A stretch of 64,000 nucleotides of DNA from JAQBDA01 sp041301185 (lineage in GTDB: Bacteria > Chloroflexota > Anaerolineae > Anaerolineales > UBA4823). Under the pieces are notes generated by a model that did no database searches, was not told where the DNA came from, and worked only from the letters and a program-made list of their open reading frames with translations. This document shows positions 54,396 through 63,174 of this stretch, in pieces (positions within the stretch are counted from its first letter, which is position 1; each line of letters begins with the position of its first letter). The translations under genes and the position numbers were made by a program. The stretch spans positions 1-64,000 of the forward strand of contig JBFYSV010000031.1 in NCBI GenBank assembly GCA_041301185.1, given 5' to 3'.

Positions 54396-55079
54396 TCAAT
54401 CAAATTTAACTAATCTCAATACATCTTGCAGGGCAGTTTTAAATAATTCTTCCATTACGATCTCTTGCACAAAGTAAGGCCCACCAAAAGAGCCATCTCC
54501 ATATACCTGCCTGGCTTCTGCCGCACCCATTAATCCTGGAATATTGGGTGGAGTCTTAGCTTCCTGGGGTAAATCAGCGACCCGTGTAAAAGCAAATGCT
54601 TCCAGCCAGTTGGCATGGGATGGCTTCAGGTCGTATTTTTGAGCCAGCTCGAGTACGCTATGCGATAGCCACCAGGAATACCAGGCTATCCGGGTGTCTT
54701 CAAGGTGGTTCATCAGCTCGTAAAGACGCGCCCGAACCGGATCATTCCCTCCATGCCCATTCAAGATCAGGAATTTGCGAAAACCCTGCCGGTAAGCGGA
54801 CCGGATCACGTCTTCCACCATATCCAGCAGTGTGCTGATCCTCAGGCTTAGAGTTCCTGGGTAATCAAGGAAATACGGTGATGATCCAAAATTTAACGCA
54901 GGTGCAACCAATACGCCGGTCTGCAGGCTGGCAGAATCCGCTAACGCTTGAGGAATCTTCACATCGCTCAGCACACTGAGATATGCATGCTGCTCGCACG
55001 CGCCAAGGACGACCATCAACCGGTCATCTTGGGCCAGGTATTTTTCGATATCCATCCAGTTCAGATCTTCAAATCGCAT
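54396..55079 (-). CDS. Creatininase-family metallohydrolase
   Basis: The 227-residue protein has the creatininase metal motifs: GACEQHAYLSVLSD (Glu, His, Asp), LNGHGGND and SHANWLEAF with a late Glu. Members hydrolyse cyclic amides such as creatinine or related formamides, including cofactor-pathway intermediates. The substrate here is unknown. It starts 35 bases after leuS. Confidence 0.82.
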   Translation of the reverse strand: MRFEDLNWMDIEKYLAQDDRLMVVLGACEQHAYLSVLSDVKIPQALADSASLQTGVLVAPALNFGSSPYFLDYPGTLSLRISTLLDMVEDVIRSAYRQGFRKFLILNGHGGNDPVRARLYELMNHLEDTRIAWYSWWLSHSVLELAQKYDLKPSHANWLEAFAFTRVADLPQEAKTPPNIPGLMGAAEARQVYGDGSFGGPYFVQEIVMEELFKTALQDVLRLVKFD

Positions 55080-55114
55080 CCATTACACCCTTCAGGAGTC
55101 CACTCCTGGATCAG

Positions 55115-57565
55115 CTATTCGACGATATTGACCAGCTTTCCTGGTACCAGGATAACTTTCTTCGGAAGGCGCCCTTCCAAGTATTTGTGTACAGCCTGTG
55201 TGTTTAAAGCAGCTTGCTTGGCGGCTTCCTCGCCAATGTCTGCTGGCACCTGAACACGATCGCGGACCTTCCCATTGATTTGAACCACTAGCGTAATCTG
55301 CTCTTCCAAAGCTGCTTCCTGGTCAACTTCTGGCCAGGGTTGATTATGAATAGAGTACGGCTTTCCTCGCAAGTCCCATAATTCTTCAGCTATATGCGGG
55401 GTGACTGGCGCCATCATGCGTAGGTAGATATCAACCGCTTCGTCCCACTCAGCAGACCCAGCCGCACCCAACTCTCTTGCCCTGGATAGGTGGTTGGACA
55501 ACTCCATCAAGCCTGAGACAATGGTATTGAACTCAAAAGTCTCGAAATCATGTGTGATCTGGCTCAAAGCCTGGTGTACTTTGCGGCGTAACACCCGTAA
55601 TGTGCTTGCCTCAGCGGTACTTTTGCCAACCTCATCTGTGAACAAGTTCCAGATCCGCCGTAACCAGCGTACCGAGCCTTCGATCCCACTGCTGTTCCAA
55701 GGCCCCCCCATATCCCAACGGGCGAAGAACATCAGGTATGCCCGCACGGTATCTGCACCATAGCGCCCAACCAGGTCGTCTGGCGAAACCACATTTCCCC
55801 GGCTTTTGGACATTTTCTCACTGTCCTCGCCCAGGACAATTCCCTGATTGCGTAACTGCGACATAGGCTCATCCCCTTTGACAACGCCCATGTCCCGGCA
55901 AGCCTTGTGGAAAAATCGGGTGTAAATCAGGTGCATGGTCGCGTGTTCGATGCCCCCCGTGTACGTATCCACTGGCATCCAATAATCGTATTCATTTGGG
56001 TCAAACGGAGCCGGACCATAATCTGGGCTAAGGTAGCGCAAGTGATACCATGAAGAACACATAAATGTATCCATGGTATCCGTCTCACGTTCTGCGGCTT
56101 TACCGCAAACCGGGCAGGTGGTTAACTTCCAGGTCGGGTGCAGCTTGAGCGGCGATTCACCGGTCGGCAGCCATTCGACATCATCTGGTAATAACACCGG
56201 TAATTGCTCATCGGGGACGTCCACTGCGCCATGCTCCGGGCAGTAGATGATCGGGATCGGTGCTCCCCAGTATCGCTGGCGAGAGATCAGCCAGTCGCGC
56301 AGGCGATAATTGACTGCCGCCTTTCCCAGACCTCGCTCTTGTAGATAGGCGACTGCCTGTTCGAACGCTATATCGCCGGGTGTGCCGCTTAACTGGCCTG
56401 AATTTACCATTGTGCCGTATGCTGGCACTGACTCAGGCATCGTCGCACCATCCAGGGTTGGTATATCCTCCGGCTGGATTACAACGCGTACTTCAAGCCC
56501 ATATTTGCGGGCGAACTCGAAATCGCGCTGGTCGTGAGCGGGTACCCCCATAATCGCCCCCGTGCCATAGGTCATCAACACATAATCCGCAACCCACACC
56601 GGTATGCGTTCACCATTGACGGGATTTATTGCATAACCACCAGTAAACACACCAGATTTTTCTTTATCGGTTGCCTCACGCTGAATATCCGTTTGGCGCA
56701 AGGCTTGCTGGATGTATTGCTCCACGACTCCACTTTTTTCCGGAGAGGTGATTTTCTCCACCAGCGGGTGTTCCGGCGCCAAGACCATAAACGTCGCGCC
56801 CCACAGCGTATCAGGACGAGTCGTAAAGATCTCTAAGCGATCCTGAGTTTCAGTTTGAAAATACACCGTAGAACCGTTAGATCGACCGATCCAGTTAGTC
56901 TGCAGTGCCTGTACTCTCTCCGGCCAATCAATATTTGAAAAATCGAGCAATTCTTCGGCATATTGAGTGGTGCGAAAGAACCACTGCTCCAGGTCTTTTT
57001 TGATCACCGGAGTACCGCAGCGCTCACAATGGCGGTCATCCCCCCAAACCTGTTCGCGCGCCAGGGTAGTATTGCAGTTGGGGCACCAGTCCACCGGCGA
57101 CATCTTCCGGTATGCCAGTCCATGCTTCCGAAGCTGCGTGAAAAACCACTGGCTCCAGCGATAATATTTCGGATCGGCAGAGATTGCTTCGCGCCGCCAA
57201 TCGAACATCGCGCCCATGCTCTTGAGCTGGCCGCGCATGCGTTGAATATTGGCATAGGTCCATTCCTTGGGATGGATCCGCCGCCGGATTGCGGCGTTTT
57301 CAGCCGGCAATCCAAACGCATCAAAACCCATTGGGAACATAACATTATAGCCGCGCATGCGCATGAACCTGGCGCGGGCATCAGAGGGGGTCATGGCGTA
57401 CCAATGACCGATGTGCAATTCTCCGGATGGGTATGGCAACATCGTCAGGGCATAATGCTTTGGCATGGACGGGTCAATATCAGCATGGTATAACCCATCC
57501 CCATCCCATTTTCTCTGCCATTTTGGCTCGATCTCAGCAGGGTTGTAGATTGGTAAGTCGGTCAT
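55115..57565 (-). CDS. leuS: Leucyl-tRNA synthetase
   Basis: The 816-residue class I synthetase has the HIGH motif (HIGHWYAM), a zinc-type cysteine cluster (CPNCN, CERCG), an editing domain (TGAIMGVPAHDQRDF), the KMSKS motif (EKMSKSRGN) and a C-terminal anticodon-binding region. The ATG has GCAGGAGAACC upstream; an open frame extends further but lacks conserved sequence. The leucine T-box upstream fits autoregulation by uncharged tRNA-Leu, passing through the small GT-like gene. Confidence 0.96.
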   Translation of the reverse strand: MTDLPIYNPAEIEPKWQRKWDGDGLYHADIDPSMPKHYALTMLPYPSGELHIGHWYAMTPSDARARFMRMRGYNVMFPMGFDAFGLPAENAAIRRRIHPKEWTYANIQRMRGQLKSMGAMFDWRREAISADPKYYRWSQWFFTQLRKHGLAYRKMSPVDWCPNCNTTLAREQVWGDDRHCERCGTPVIKKDLEQWFFRTTQYAEELLDFSNIDWPERVQALQTNWIGRSNGSTVYFQTETQDRLEIFTTRPDTLWGATFMVLAPEHPLVEKITSPEKSGVVEQYIQQALRQTDIQREATDKEKSGVFTGGYAINPVNGERIPVWVADYVLMTYGTGAIMGVPAHDQRDFEFARKYGLEVRVVIQPEDIPTLDGATMPESVPAYGTMVNSGQLSGTPGDIAFEQAVAYLQERGLGKAAVNYRLRDWLISRQRYWGAPIPIIYCPEHGAVDVPDEQLPVLLPDDVEWLPTGESPLKLHPTWKLTTCPVCGKAAERETDTMDTFMCSSWYHLRYLSPDYGPAPFDPNEYDYWMPVDTYTGGIEHATMHLIYTRFFHKACRDMGVVKGDEPMSQLRNQGIVLGEDSEKMSKSRGNVVSPDDLVGRYGADTVRAYLMFFARWDMGGPWNSSGIEGSVRWLRRIWNLFTDEVGKSTAEASTLRVLRRKVHQALSQITHDFETFEFNTIVSGLMELSNHLSRARELGAAGSAEWDEAVDIYLRMMAPVTPHIAEELWDLRGKPYSIHNQPWPEVDQEAALEEQITLVVQINGKVRDRVQVPADIGEEAAKQAALNTQAVHKYLEGRLPKKVILVPGKLVNIVE

Positions 57566-57626
57566 TGGTTCTCCTGCGGTTGTAATCAGTACTACAAGAT
57601 TATATCCGTTTCTACACGAATTATAT

Positions 57627-58418
57627 TCAGACTCTTTGCCAGGTCTGCCGCGCCGCGATTGCCAGGGCAGATTCCACAATCTCTCGGGCAATCTCCACTC
57701 GGTGTTCCCAATTCCGGGGGTCAGCATCGTACTGGATAGCTGCCTGGAGCTGATCCTCCTGTTTAGCAGCAAGATCTTTATAGCGATCTGCGCTCTCCCA
57801 ATCCAGGCCATCGACTTCAACGTAGTCTATTTGGAAGCCTGCTTTATGAAGCAGGATCGGCCACTCGGCATCTGTACCCATGGCGTGACCGGGAACCGTA
57901 TTTGCTACAATGTAATCAGCTGCCTCTCGGCAGAAACCTTTTGAGCCAGCGCTGACATCCATAAACCTGCCCAAGAAATGGGAGACAACCTGGTTACTAA
58001 TCGCCTCAGTCTGAACAAGTGCTGCTGGGTGAGTCTGATAAGCAAAGGGCGTGCGACCAATGATCAGACTATCGCTGGACATCATTTTAGCTACAGTATG
58101 CAACCATTCATCTGGTCGGGTTTCCACCCAGCGCAACAATCTATCCAGATCTGCATACTGGATATAACTGGGATTCGTTTCCAAAGAGGCCTGGAGCGCT
58201 GCGTAGCGTCCCCTAGACCAGTTGTCGGGTTGTCTGACCAGGATTCCGGGTAATCGGTTTATCTCCTCTACTTCTGATACCTCCCTGGTGTTTAGATCAC
58301 CCATAGGTGGTGTAATAATGACGATTTGTGCATAAGCGGCAACTAAATCACCTAGATGCACAATCAGGCGGTTCATCTCACCACGCGGATGCCAGGTTGC
58401 TGCTAAAGTAACACTCAT
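57627..58418 (-). CDS. GT-A-like protein of unknown function
   Basis: The 263-residue protein has a glycosyltransferase-A-like N-terminal half: LAATWHPRG, IVIITPPMG and YIQYADLDRLLRW with a DxD-like pair (about residues 91-93). The C-terminal half includes DAEWPILLHKAGF. It is plausibly a nucleotide-sugar-using transferase, but no acceptor is predicted. The second of two ATG codons was chosen, since GGAT lies eight bases before it. It is the first gene after the T-box terminator, and leuS follows after 61 bases. Confidence 0.6.
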   Translation of the reverse strand: MSVTLAATWHPRGEMNRLIVHLGDLVAAYAQIVIITPPMGDLNTREVSEVEEINRLPGILVRQPDNWSRGRYAALQASLETNPSYIQYADLDRLLRWVETRPDEWLHTVAKMMSSDSLIIGRTPFAYQTHPAALVQTEAISNQVVSHFLGRFMDVSAGSKGFCREAADYIVANTVPGHAMGTDAEWPILLHKAGFQIDYVEVDGLDWESADRYKDLAAKQEDQLQAAIQYDADPRNWEHRVEIAREIVESALAIAARQTWQRV

Positions 58419-58433
58419 AATCATCTATCCAAC

Positions 58434-58735
58434 AAATAAAAAAAACCTCCGCCCACAGGGGCGAAGGAATTCTCCGCGGTACCACCCTGCTTGCTATGAG
58501 GAAAGGGAAACATCCCAGTCCCTCACTAGCCGCTCAGTTACGCGCTAACGGGCGAATCCCGCCACTGGCTATGTCTTGGTGACATTCACCGATGAAAACT
58601 GCCCTGATAGGGCAACAGGCGAGTTCAGCCTTCAAATTATGCTTGTGCACCGCTGGCACATCACCGGGCTTCCACCTCTCTCTCCCGATTCGCTGACGGA
58701 TGGCTTACTACTCCTGTAGAGTTTATTAAATATTT
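58434..58735 (-). promoter_or_regulatory. T-box leader, leucine-specific (specifier CTC)
   Basis: The minus-strand RNA has the T-box core GGGTGGTACCGCGG (58474-58487). A terminator stem with an eight-T run follows (58434-58467). A stem I begins with GGAGTAGTA and GGGAGAGAGAGG, and a specifier loop reads CTGAACTCGCC with codon CTC at 58621-58623. It should allow read-through when tRNA-Leu is uncharged. No convincing promoter lies between this leader and the tRNA-Ala gene before it. Confidence 0.9.
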
Positions 58736-58737
58736 AG

Positions 58738-58810
58738 TGGACCCAGTGGGATTCGAACCCACGACCTTCTCAATGCCATTGAGACGCGCTCCCAACTGCG
58801 CTATGGGCCC
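58738..58810 (-). tRNA. tRNA-Ala, anticodon GGC
   Basis: The 73-base cloverleaf has a seven-pair acceptor stem (one G-T), D arm GCGC, anticodon stem TCTCA/TGAGA with loop ATGGCAT, and T arm GTGGG-TTCGAAT-CCCAC. The 3' CCA is not encoded. The anticodon GGC reads GCC and GCU codons. Confidence 0.95.
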
Positions 58811-58826
58811 AAATTTAGTAGCCGGA

Positions 58827-58855
58827 ATTGTACTGTTAAACCCACAATCCGTCAA
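58827..58855 (-). promoter_or_regulatory. Promoter of tRNA-Ala(GGC)
   Basis: TTGACG (58850-58855) and TACAAT (58827-58832) on the minus strand have a 17-base spacer. Transcription should start about nine bases before the tRNA, within the gap between the two tRNA genes. Confidence 0.7.
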
Positions 58856-58863
58856 CGAGCCAG

Positions 58864-58936
58864 TGGACCTGGAGGGATTCGAACCCTCGACCTCTTCAGT
58901 GCGATTGAAGCGCGCTCCCAACTGCGCTACAGGCCC
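58864..58936 (-). tRNA. tRNA-Ala, anticodon CGC
   Basis: The 73-base cloverleaf has acceptor GGGCCTG/CAGGTCC, D arm GCGC, anticodon stem CTTCA/TGAAG with loop ATCGCAC, and T arm GAGGG-TTCGAAT-CCCTC. No CCA is encoded. The anticodon CGC reads GCG. It is close to the GGC gene in D arm and T loop, so they look like a tandem duplication with changed anticodon. Confidence 0.95.
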
Positions 58937-58953
58937 ACAGTTCTGAGAAAGGA

Positions 58954-58982
58954 ATTTTATCTGAGGCCTGCCAGACTGTCAA
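58954..58982 (-). promoter_or_regulatory. Promoter of tRNA-Ala(CGC)
   Basis: Minus-strand TTGACA (58977-58982) and TAAAAT (58954-58959) with a 17-base spacer give a strong promoter about 17 bases before the tRNA. Confidence 0.8.
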
Positions 58983-59048
58983 GCAGGCTAAAAGATAAAA
59001 AAAGCCAATAGATGCCTGTTGGTCAACAAATCTCCCCATCTTGACCGC

Positions 59049-59711
59049 TTAATTGATCGAGAAACTGCCAATTTTCTGAGTATCGGGATTTGCTTGTAAT
59101 GCCCGCAGAATAGCCACCTCTCTTTGGTAACTATCCAGCAAGCGGATTAGAAGCTGGGAGGTTGTTTCGATGGAGAGAAATTCCTGCTTTTCTCGATTGG
59201 GTACTTGCAATGCAATCGCGGCCAGGTATGCCTGTGCCTGAGGGTCGTCAGGTATCTGTGGAACTTCAAGATCGACACCTCCCGTATCGGTCAATACTTC
59301 CAGATATTTTATTAGCCAGGGTTTCAGACGATCACCTGCCTGCATGACCGCATCCTTATTCTCATCCTGCAAAGGAAATAGCTCGATGATCCCATTAAGG
59401 TATAGCGCTTTACGACGGTCCACCATGATCGTGCGGAAGCGCTCCTGCCCAAGCGCCACGATATTCATCCGTCCATCTGTGAGCGGCTGCGTCTCAATAA
59501 TTTGGGCAGTGCAACCGATATCCTTTGGTTCTGCCAGAGGCCCATAGGCTTCGCTGCCTCGATCTATGAGCACCACCCCGAAGGGAATGCTGCGCTCCAG
59601 GCACAGGTTGATCATCTTCTTATATCGATCTTCGAAGATGTGCAGCTGTAAGGGCATGCCTGGAAATAAAACTGTATTGAGCGGGAACAGCGGCAATTCA
59701 TATACCGACAT
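59049..59711 (-). CDS. Lon N-terminal-domain (LON substrate-binding) protein
   Basis: The 220-residue protein has only the LON substrate-binding domain: ELPLFPLNTVLFPGMPLQLHIFEDRYKKM and the IGCTAQI-type strand. No ATPase or protease part follows. Function is not settled for such stand-alone proteins; a role in quality control is assumed. The ATG at 59711 was preferred over a TTG three codons earlier. Confidence 0.85.
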   Translation of the reverse strand: MSVYELPLFPLNTVLFPGMPLQLHIFEDRYKKMINLCLERSIPFGVVLIDRGSEAYGPLAEPKDIGCTAQIIETQPLTDGRMNIVALGQERFRTIMVDRRKALYLNGIIELFPLQDENKDAVMQAGDRLKPWLIKYLEVLTDTGGVDLEVPQIPDDPQAQAYLAAIALQVPNREKQEFLSIETTSQLLIRLLDSYQREVAILRALQANPDTQKIGSFSIN

Positions 59712-59853
59712 CAATATCAATCCTGAAATAATCTACAACCCAGCCTGATTTTTTGATTCTAACACAGCCGCTACATTCATAGATTCACAAGGCTTCCTCC
59801 AATCCGGGGAAAAGACTATAATTTCATTATCCAAATCACCCAATGGAGTATCG

Positions 59854-60984
59854 ATGACAAATCCCCAAACCTCTGCGTACCAGTCACGCCAATCAAAATT
59901 GGCGGTCATCTTACAGACCAGTGGCTATTCTGCTATGCTTCTCAATCCCGGTCCCAGCCTGGCATACCTGACAGGATTAAACTTCCATTTGATGGAAAGA
60001 CCCGTGGTAGCTCTGTTTATGCCCCATACGCCTCTAGTCCTGGTTTTACCGGAATTGGAAGCAGCTAAAGTCTCCCACTTGCCTTTTCCGGTTCAGGCTT
60101 TTACGTTTGGGGAGGATCCATCAAGCTGGGCAGCAGTGTTCCATCAAGGCTTCAAAGCCGCCAGGTTGGAACCCGGCGCACGAGTTGGGGTGGAGCCACG
60201 CCGTCTGCGTCTGCTTGAACTACGCCTGGCAGAAGAGGCAACACCCAAAACCTACTTCATCTCTGCAGAAGAGGTCTTTGCCAACCTGCGAATGCACAAG
60301 GACGAGACAGAGCTCGCATCTATACGAAAAGCGGTACAGATCGCTGAGCAAGCTTTGATCGAAACACTGCCCTTGATCAAAGTAGGGGTCACCGAAAAAG
60401 AGATTGCCGCTGAGCTGACCTTACAACTCCTGCGAGGCGGCTCAGATCCGGAGATGCCTTTCTCTCCCATCGTCTCGTCTGGTCCTAATAGCGCCAACCC
60501 ACATGCCACTCCCACAAACCGCGCCCTGCATCCCGGTGATTGCCTGGTGATTGACTGGGGTGCCACATCCGATGGCTACATTTCCGATATCACCCGCACA
60601 TTTGCGGTTGTAGAAGTTGATAAAGAGATGCAGCGAATCTTCAGGATTGTCGCACAGGCAAATGCTGCCGGCAGGGCGATTGCCGGGCCAGGTATCCCGG
60701 CAGAGCAAATCGATGCTGCTGCACGCCAGGTAATTGGCGATGCTGGCTATGGCCCGTATTTCACCCACCGTACCGGTCACGGGATTGGTATGGAAGGGCA
60801 TGAAGAGCCATATATTCGCTCCGGAAACAGTCTACCGCTCAAACCCGGGATGACGTTTACAGTCGAGCCCGGAATATATCTACCGGATCGTAATGGCGTA
60901 CGTATTGAAGATAATATCGTAATTACACAAACCGGCAGCCAATGCCTCACAGGCTTGCCAAGAGAAATGGATACAGTTGGTTAG
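59854..60984 (+). CDS. M24-family Xaa-Pro peptidase
   Basis: The 376-residue protein has the creatinase-type N-terminal domain and the pita-bread metallopeptidase domain. The metal ligands are the aspartates in DWGATSDGYISDITRTF, His in THRTGHGIGMEG, Glu in TVEPGIYLP and Glu in RIEDNIV. It should cleave Xaa-Pro dipeptides or N-terminal Xaa-Pro bonds. GGAGTATCG precedes the ATG. The MFS gene starts six bases after it, so they are co-transcribed. Confidence 0.9.
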   Translation: MTNPQTSAYQSRQSKLAVILQTSGYSAMLLNPGPSLAYLTGLNFHLMERPVVALFMPHTPLVLVLPELEAAKVSHLPFPVQAFTFGEDPSSWAAVFHQGFKAARLEPGARVGVEPRRLRLLELRLAEEATPKTYFISAEEVFANLRMHKDETELASIRKAVQIAEQALIETLPLIKVGVTEKEIAAELTLQLLRGGSDPEMPFSPIVSSGPNSANPHATPTNRALHPGDCLVIDWGATSDGYISDITRTFAVVEVDKEMQRIFRIVAQANAAGRAIAGPGIPAEQIDAAARQVIGDAGYGPYFTHRTGHGIGMEGHEEPYIRSGNSLPLKPGMTFTVEPGIYLPDRNGVRIEDNIVITQTGSQCLTGLPREMDTVG

Positions 60985-60990
60985 CCGGCA

Positions 60991-62133
60991 ATGAGCCGCG
61001 ATCTGATCCTGATTGCTTGTTCCTTGCTCGTGTGGGGGCTTGGAGAAGGGGCTTTCTTTTCATTTCAACCGCTCTACCTGCAACAATTGGGCGCTGATCC
61101 CATAAAAATTGGTGCGATTCTCGGTGGATATGGTTTGGCTCAAACCCTGGCCCATATCCCGGCAGGTTATCTTTCAGATCGAATCGGCCAGCGACCCCTG
61201 ATGTGGGCAGCCTGGATTTTTGGACTTCTTGCAACCTGGTTGATGGCGCTGGCAACCACACTCCCGACCTTTATCGTCGGAATGTTCTTATATGGAGCGA
61301 CCAGTTTCGTAGTCTCCCCAATGAACAGCTACTTAACCGCTATACGCGGTCGATTAAGGGTAGGTAGAGTATTGACGATGATCTCAGCCTCCTACAACAT
61401 CGGCGCAATTCTTGGACCCTTATTGGGTGGCTGGATCGGCGAGACGTATGGCTTCAGGACCATTTTCATGTTCGCCGCAATAATATTCGTCATCTCTACC
61501 GCCCTGATCCTGCTAATCCGCCCGCAGCCGATCGAGGCTCGCAGCAGTCTCCAGCTCAGTGATAAGCTGATTGGCAATCGGCATTACCTGCAATTTATGT
61601 CGTTGGTTTTCGTCGCAATGTTCGCGATGTACCTGGCTCAACCTCTGGCACCCAACTATCTTCAAAACCAGCGCGATCTCAGCCTGGTGGCAATTGGGCA
61701 GCTATATTCGATCAGCTCTTTGGGTATTGTCCTGTCCAACCTGATCTTAGGCAACCTGGAACACAGGCTGGGATATTTGCTCGGACAGGTTGCTGTGGCT
61801 ATCTTCGCAATGCTTCTCTGGAGACAGAGCGGGATGTTCTGGTACTCACTGGCATATCTGTTTGTTGGCGGGTACCGCACCGCGCGCTCATTGGCAATGG
61901 CTCAAGTTCAAACCCTGGTGCCTCCTGCCAAATTAGGACTCGCATATGGGGTGAGTGAGACAATCGCATCCTCTGCCAATATCCTGGTTCCATTCGTGGC
62001 AGGCTATTTATACGCCATCAATCCAGATATCCTTTTCCCAATCAGCATTGGTTTAATCATAATTTCACTCCTGGCTAACGGGTATTACCTGTTCTATCGC
62101 CTGCCCACACCCAAAGATATAATCCCGACGTAA
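60991..62133 (+). CDS. Major facilitator superfamily transporter
   Basis: The 380-residue protein has about 11-12 membrane helices and the MFS loop 2-3 motif GYLSDRIGQRPLM. The substrate is not predictable; the pairing with a peptidase might suggest peptide or amino-acid handling. It lies between the M24 and PAP2 genes. Confidence 0.87.
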   Translation: MSRDLILIACSLLVWGLGEGAFFSFQPLYLQQLGADPIKIGAILGGYGLAQTLAHIPAGYLSDRIGQRPLMWAAWIFGLLATWLMALATTLPTFIVGMFLYGATSFVVSPMNSYLTAIRGRLRVGRVLTMISASYNIGAILGPLLGGWIGETYGFRTIFMFAAIIFVISTALILLIRPQPIEARSSLQLSDKLIGNRHYLQFMSLVFVAMFAMYLAQPLAPNYLQNQRDLSLVAIGQLYSISSLGIVLSNLILGNLEHRLGYLLGQVAVAIFAMLLWRQSGMFWYSLAYLFVGGYRTARSLAMAQVQTLVPPAKLGLAYGVSETIASSANILVPFVAGYLYAINPDILFPISIGLIIISLLANGYYLFYRLPTPKDIIPT

Positions 62134-62147
62134 GAAAGGAGCACGCA

Positions 62148-63143
62148 ATGCCACCAGATTGGCTTGATAATGGGATCCAAATTGTTCTGGTCATCCAGAG
62201 TCTTGGTGAGTGGTTAGCCGGACCCATGATGTTCTTCTCGTTTCTCGGCTCGGAACAATTCTTTCTACTAATTGCTCCGGCAATCTATTGGTGTATCAAC
62301 ACGCAAATCGGGTTGAGGCTGGGTATTTATTTAGCTTTGACCGCTGGGGTGAACTCGATATTGAAGCTGATCTTTCACGGGCCAAGACCCTACTGGTACG
62401 ATCCGCGGGTCATCGCCCTGGCTGGTGAGTCGTCATTTGGAATCCCTTCGGGGCACTCCCAAAGCGCCGTAGTGGTATGGGGTAGCCTGGCCGCGAGTAT
62501 AGGCAAGCGCTGGTTGGGATTGTTGGCAGGTGTGCTGTTCATACTGATTGGCCTCTCCAGGATGTACCTTGGGGTGCATTTTCCTCAGGATGTGCTGGTT
62601 GGCTGGTTAATCGGGATTCTATTATTATGGATCTTAATAAAAATAGAGCCGCCAGTACTGTCATGGTTGAGACAAAAAAACCTTGCAGGACAAATCAGCG
62701 CGGCCTTAATCGCATCACTTTTGATCATCCTGATCGCCTGGCTCGCCCGCCAGGCATTGGGTGATTGGAGCGTGCCCACGGAATGGATTGAAAACGCTGC
62801 CAGGGCATTTCCTGACGATGAACCCATAAACCCACTTGCACTTAGCGGTATCGTCTCCAATGCGGCTATCTTCTTTGGCCTTGCAACCGGGGGCATGTGG
62901 ATTAATTCAAGAGGTGGCTTTCGTGTCCAGGGTTCCGGGTGGCAGTTAGTAATGCGTTATCTCGTTGGTCTTTTAGGGGTACTGGTATTTTGGTTTGGTC
63001 TGGGTGAACTCTTACCCGATGGAGAAGGTGGCTTCCCGCTGTTATTGCGGTATCTCCGCTATGCTCTGGTCGGATTCTGGGTGAGCGGCCTGGCGCCGGT
63101 GACCTTTATCAGGTTACACCTGGCAGATTCAATCCAGAAATAA
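62148..63143 (+). CDS. PAP2-type membrane phosphatase
   Basis: The 331-residue membrane protein has the lipid phosphatase signature in order: KLIFHGPRPYW, IPSGHSQSAVVVWG and SRMYLGVHFPQDVLVG. The two catalytic histidines lie in the last two. Several extra helices follow. It may dephosphorylate undecaprenyl pyrophosphate or phosphatidic acid. GAAAGGAGCACGCA precedes the ATG. It ends near the convergent EF-G-like gene. Confidence 0.86.
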   Translation: MPPDWLDNGIQIVLVIQSLGEWLAGPMMFFSFLGSEQFFLLIAPAIYWCINTQIGLRLGIYLALTAGVNSILKLIFHGPRPYWYDPRVIALAGESSFGIPSGHSQSAVVVWGSLAASIGKRWLGLLAGVLFILIGLSRMYLGVHFPQDVLVGWLIGILLLWILIKIEPPVLSWLRQKNLAGQISAALIASLLIILIAWLARQALGDWSVPTEWIENAARAFPDDEPINPLALSGIVSNAAIFFGLATGGMWINSRGGFRVQGSGWQLVMRYLVGLLGVLVFWFGLGELLPDGEGGFPLLLRYLRYALVGFWVSGLAPVTFIRLHLADSIQK

Positions 63144-63170
63144 AAAGGCGGGAGTTTGCCTCCCGCCCTT
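63141..63170 (-). terminator. Terminator of the EF-G-like gene
   Basis: GGCGGGAG (63147-63154) and CTCCCGCC (63160-63167) form a perfect stem, and the minus-strand RNA then runs into TTTTT. It may also serve the convergent PAP2 gene. Confidence 0.8.
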
Positions 63171-63174
63171 TGGA

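Noticed and set aside
58661..58921. Open frame on the minus strand over the tRNA genes
   Set aside because: It spans both tRNA genes and part of the T-box, and repeats peptide units such as EEVEGSNPSRS that come from tRNA sequence read as protein.
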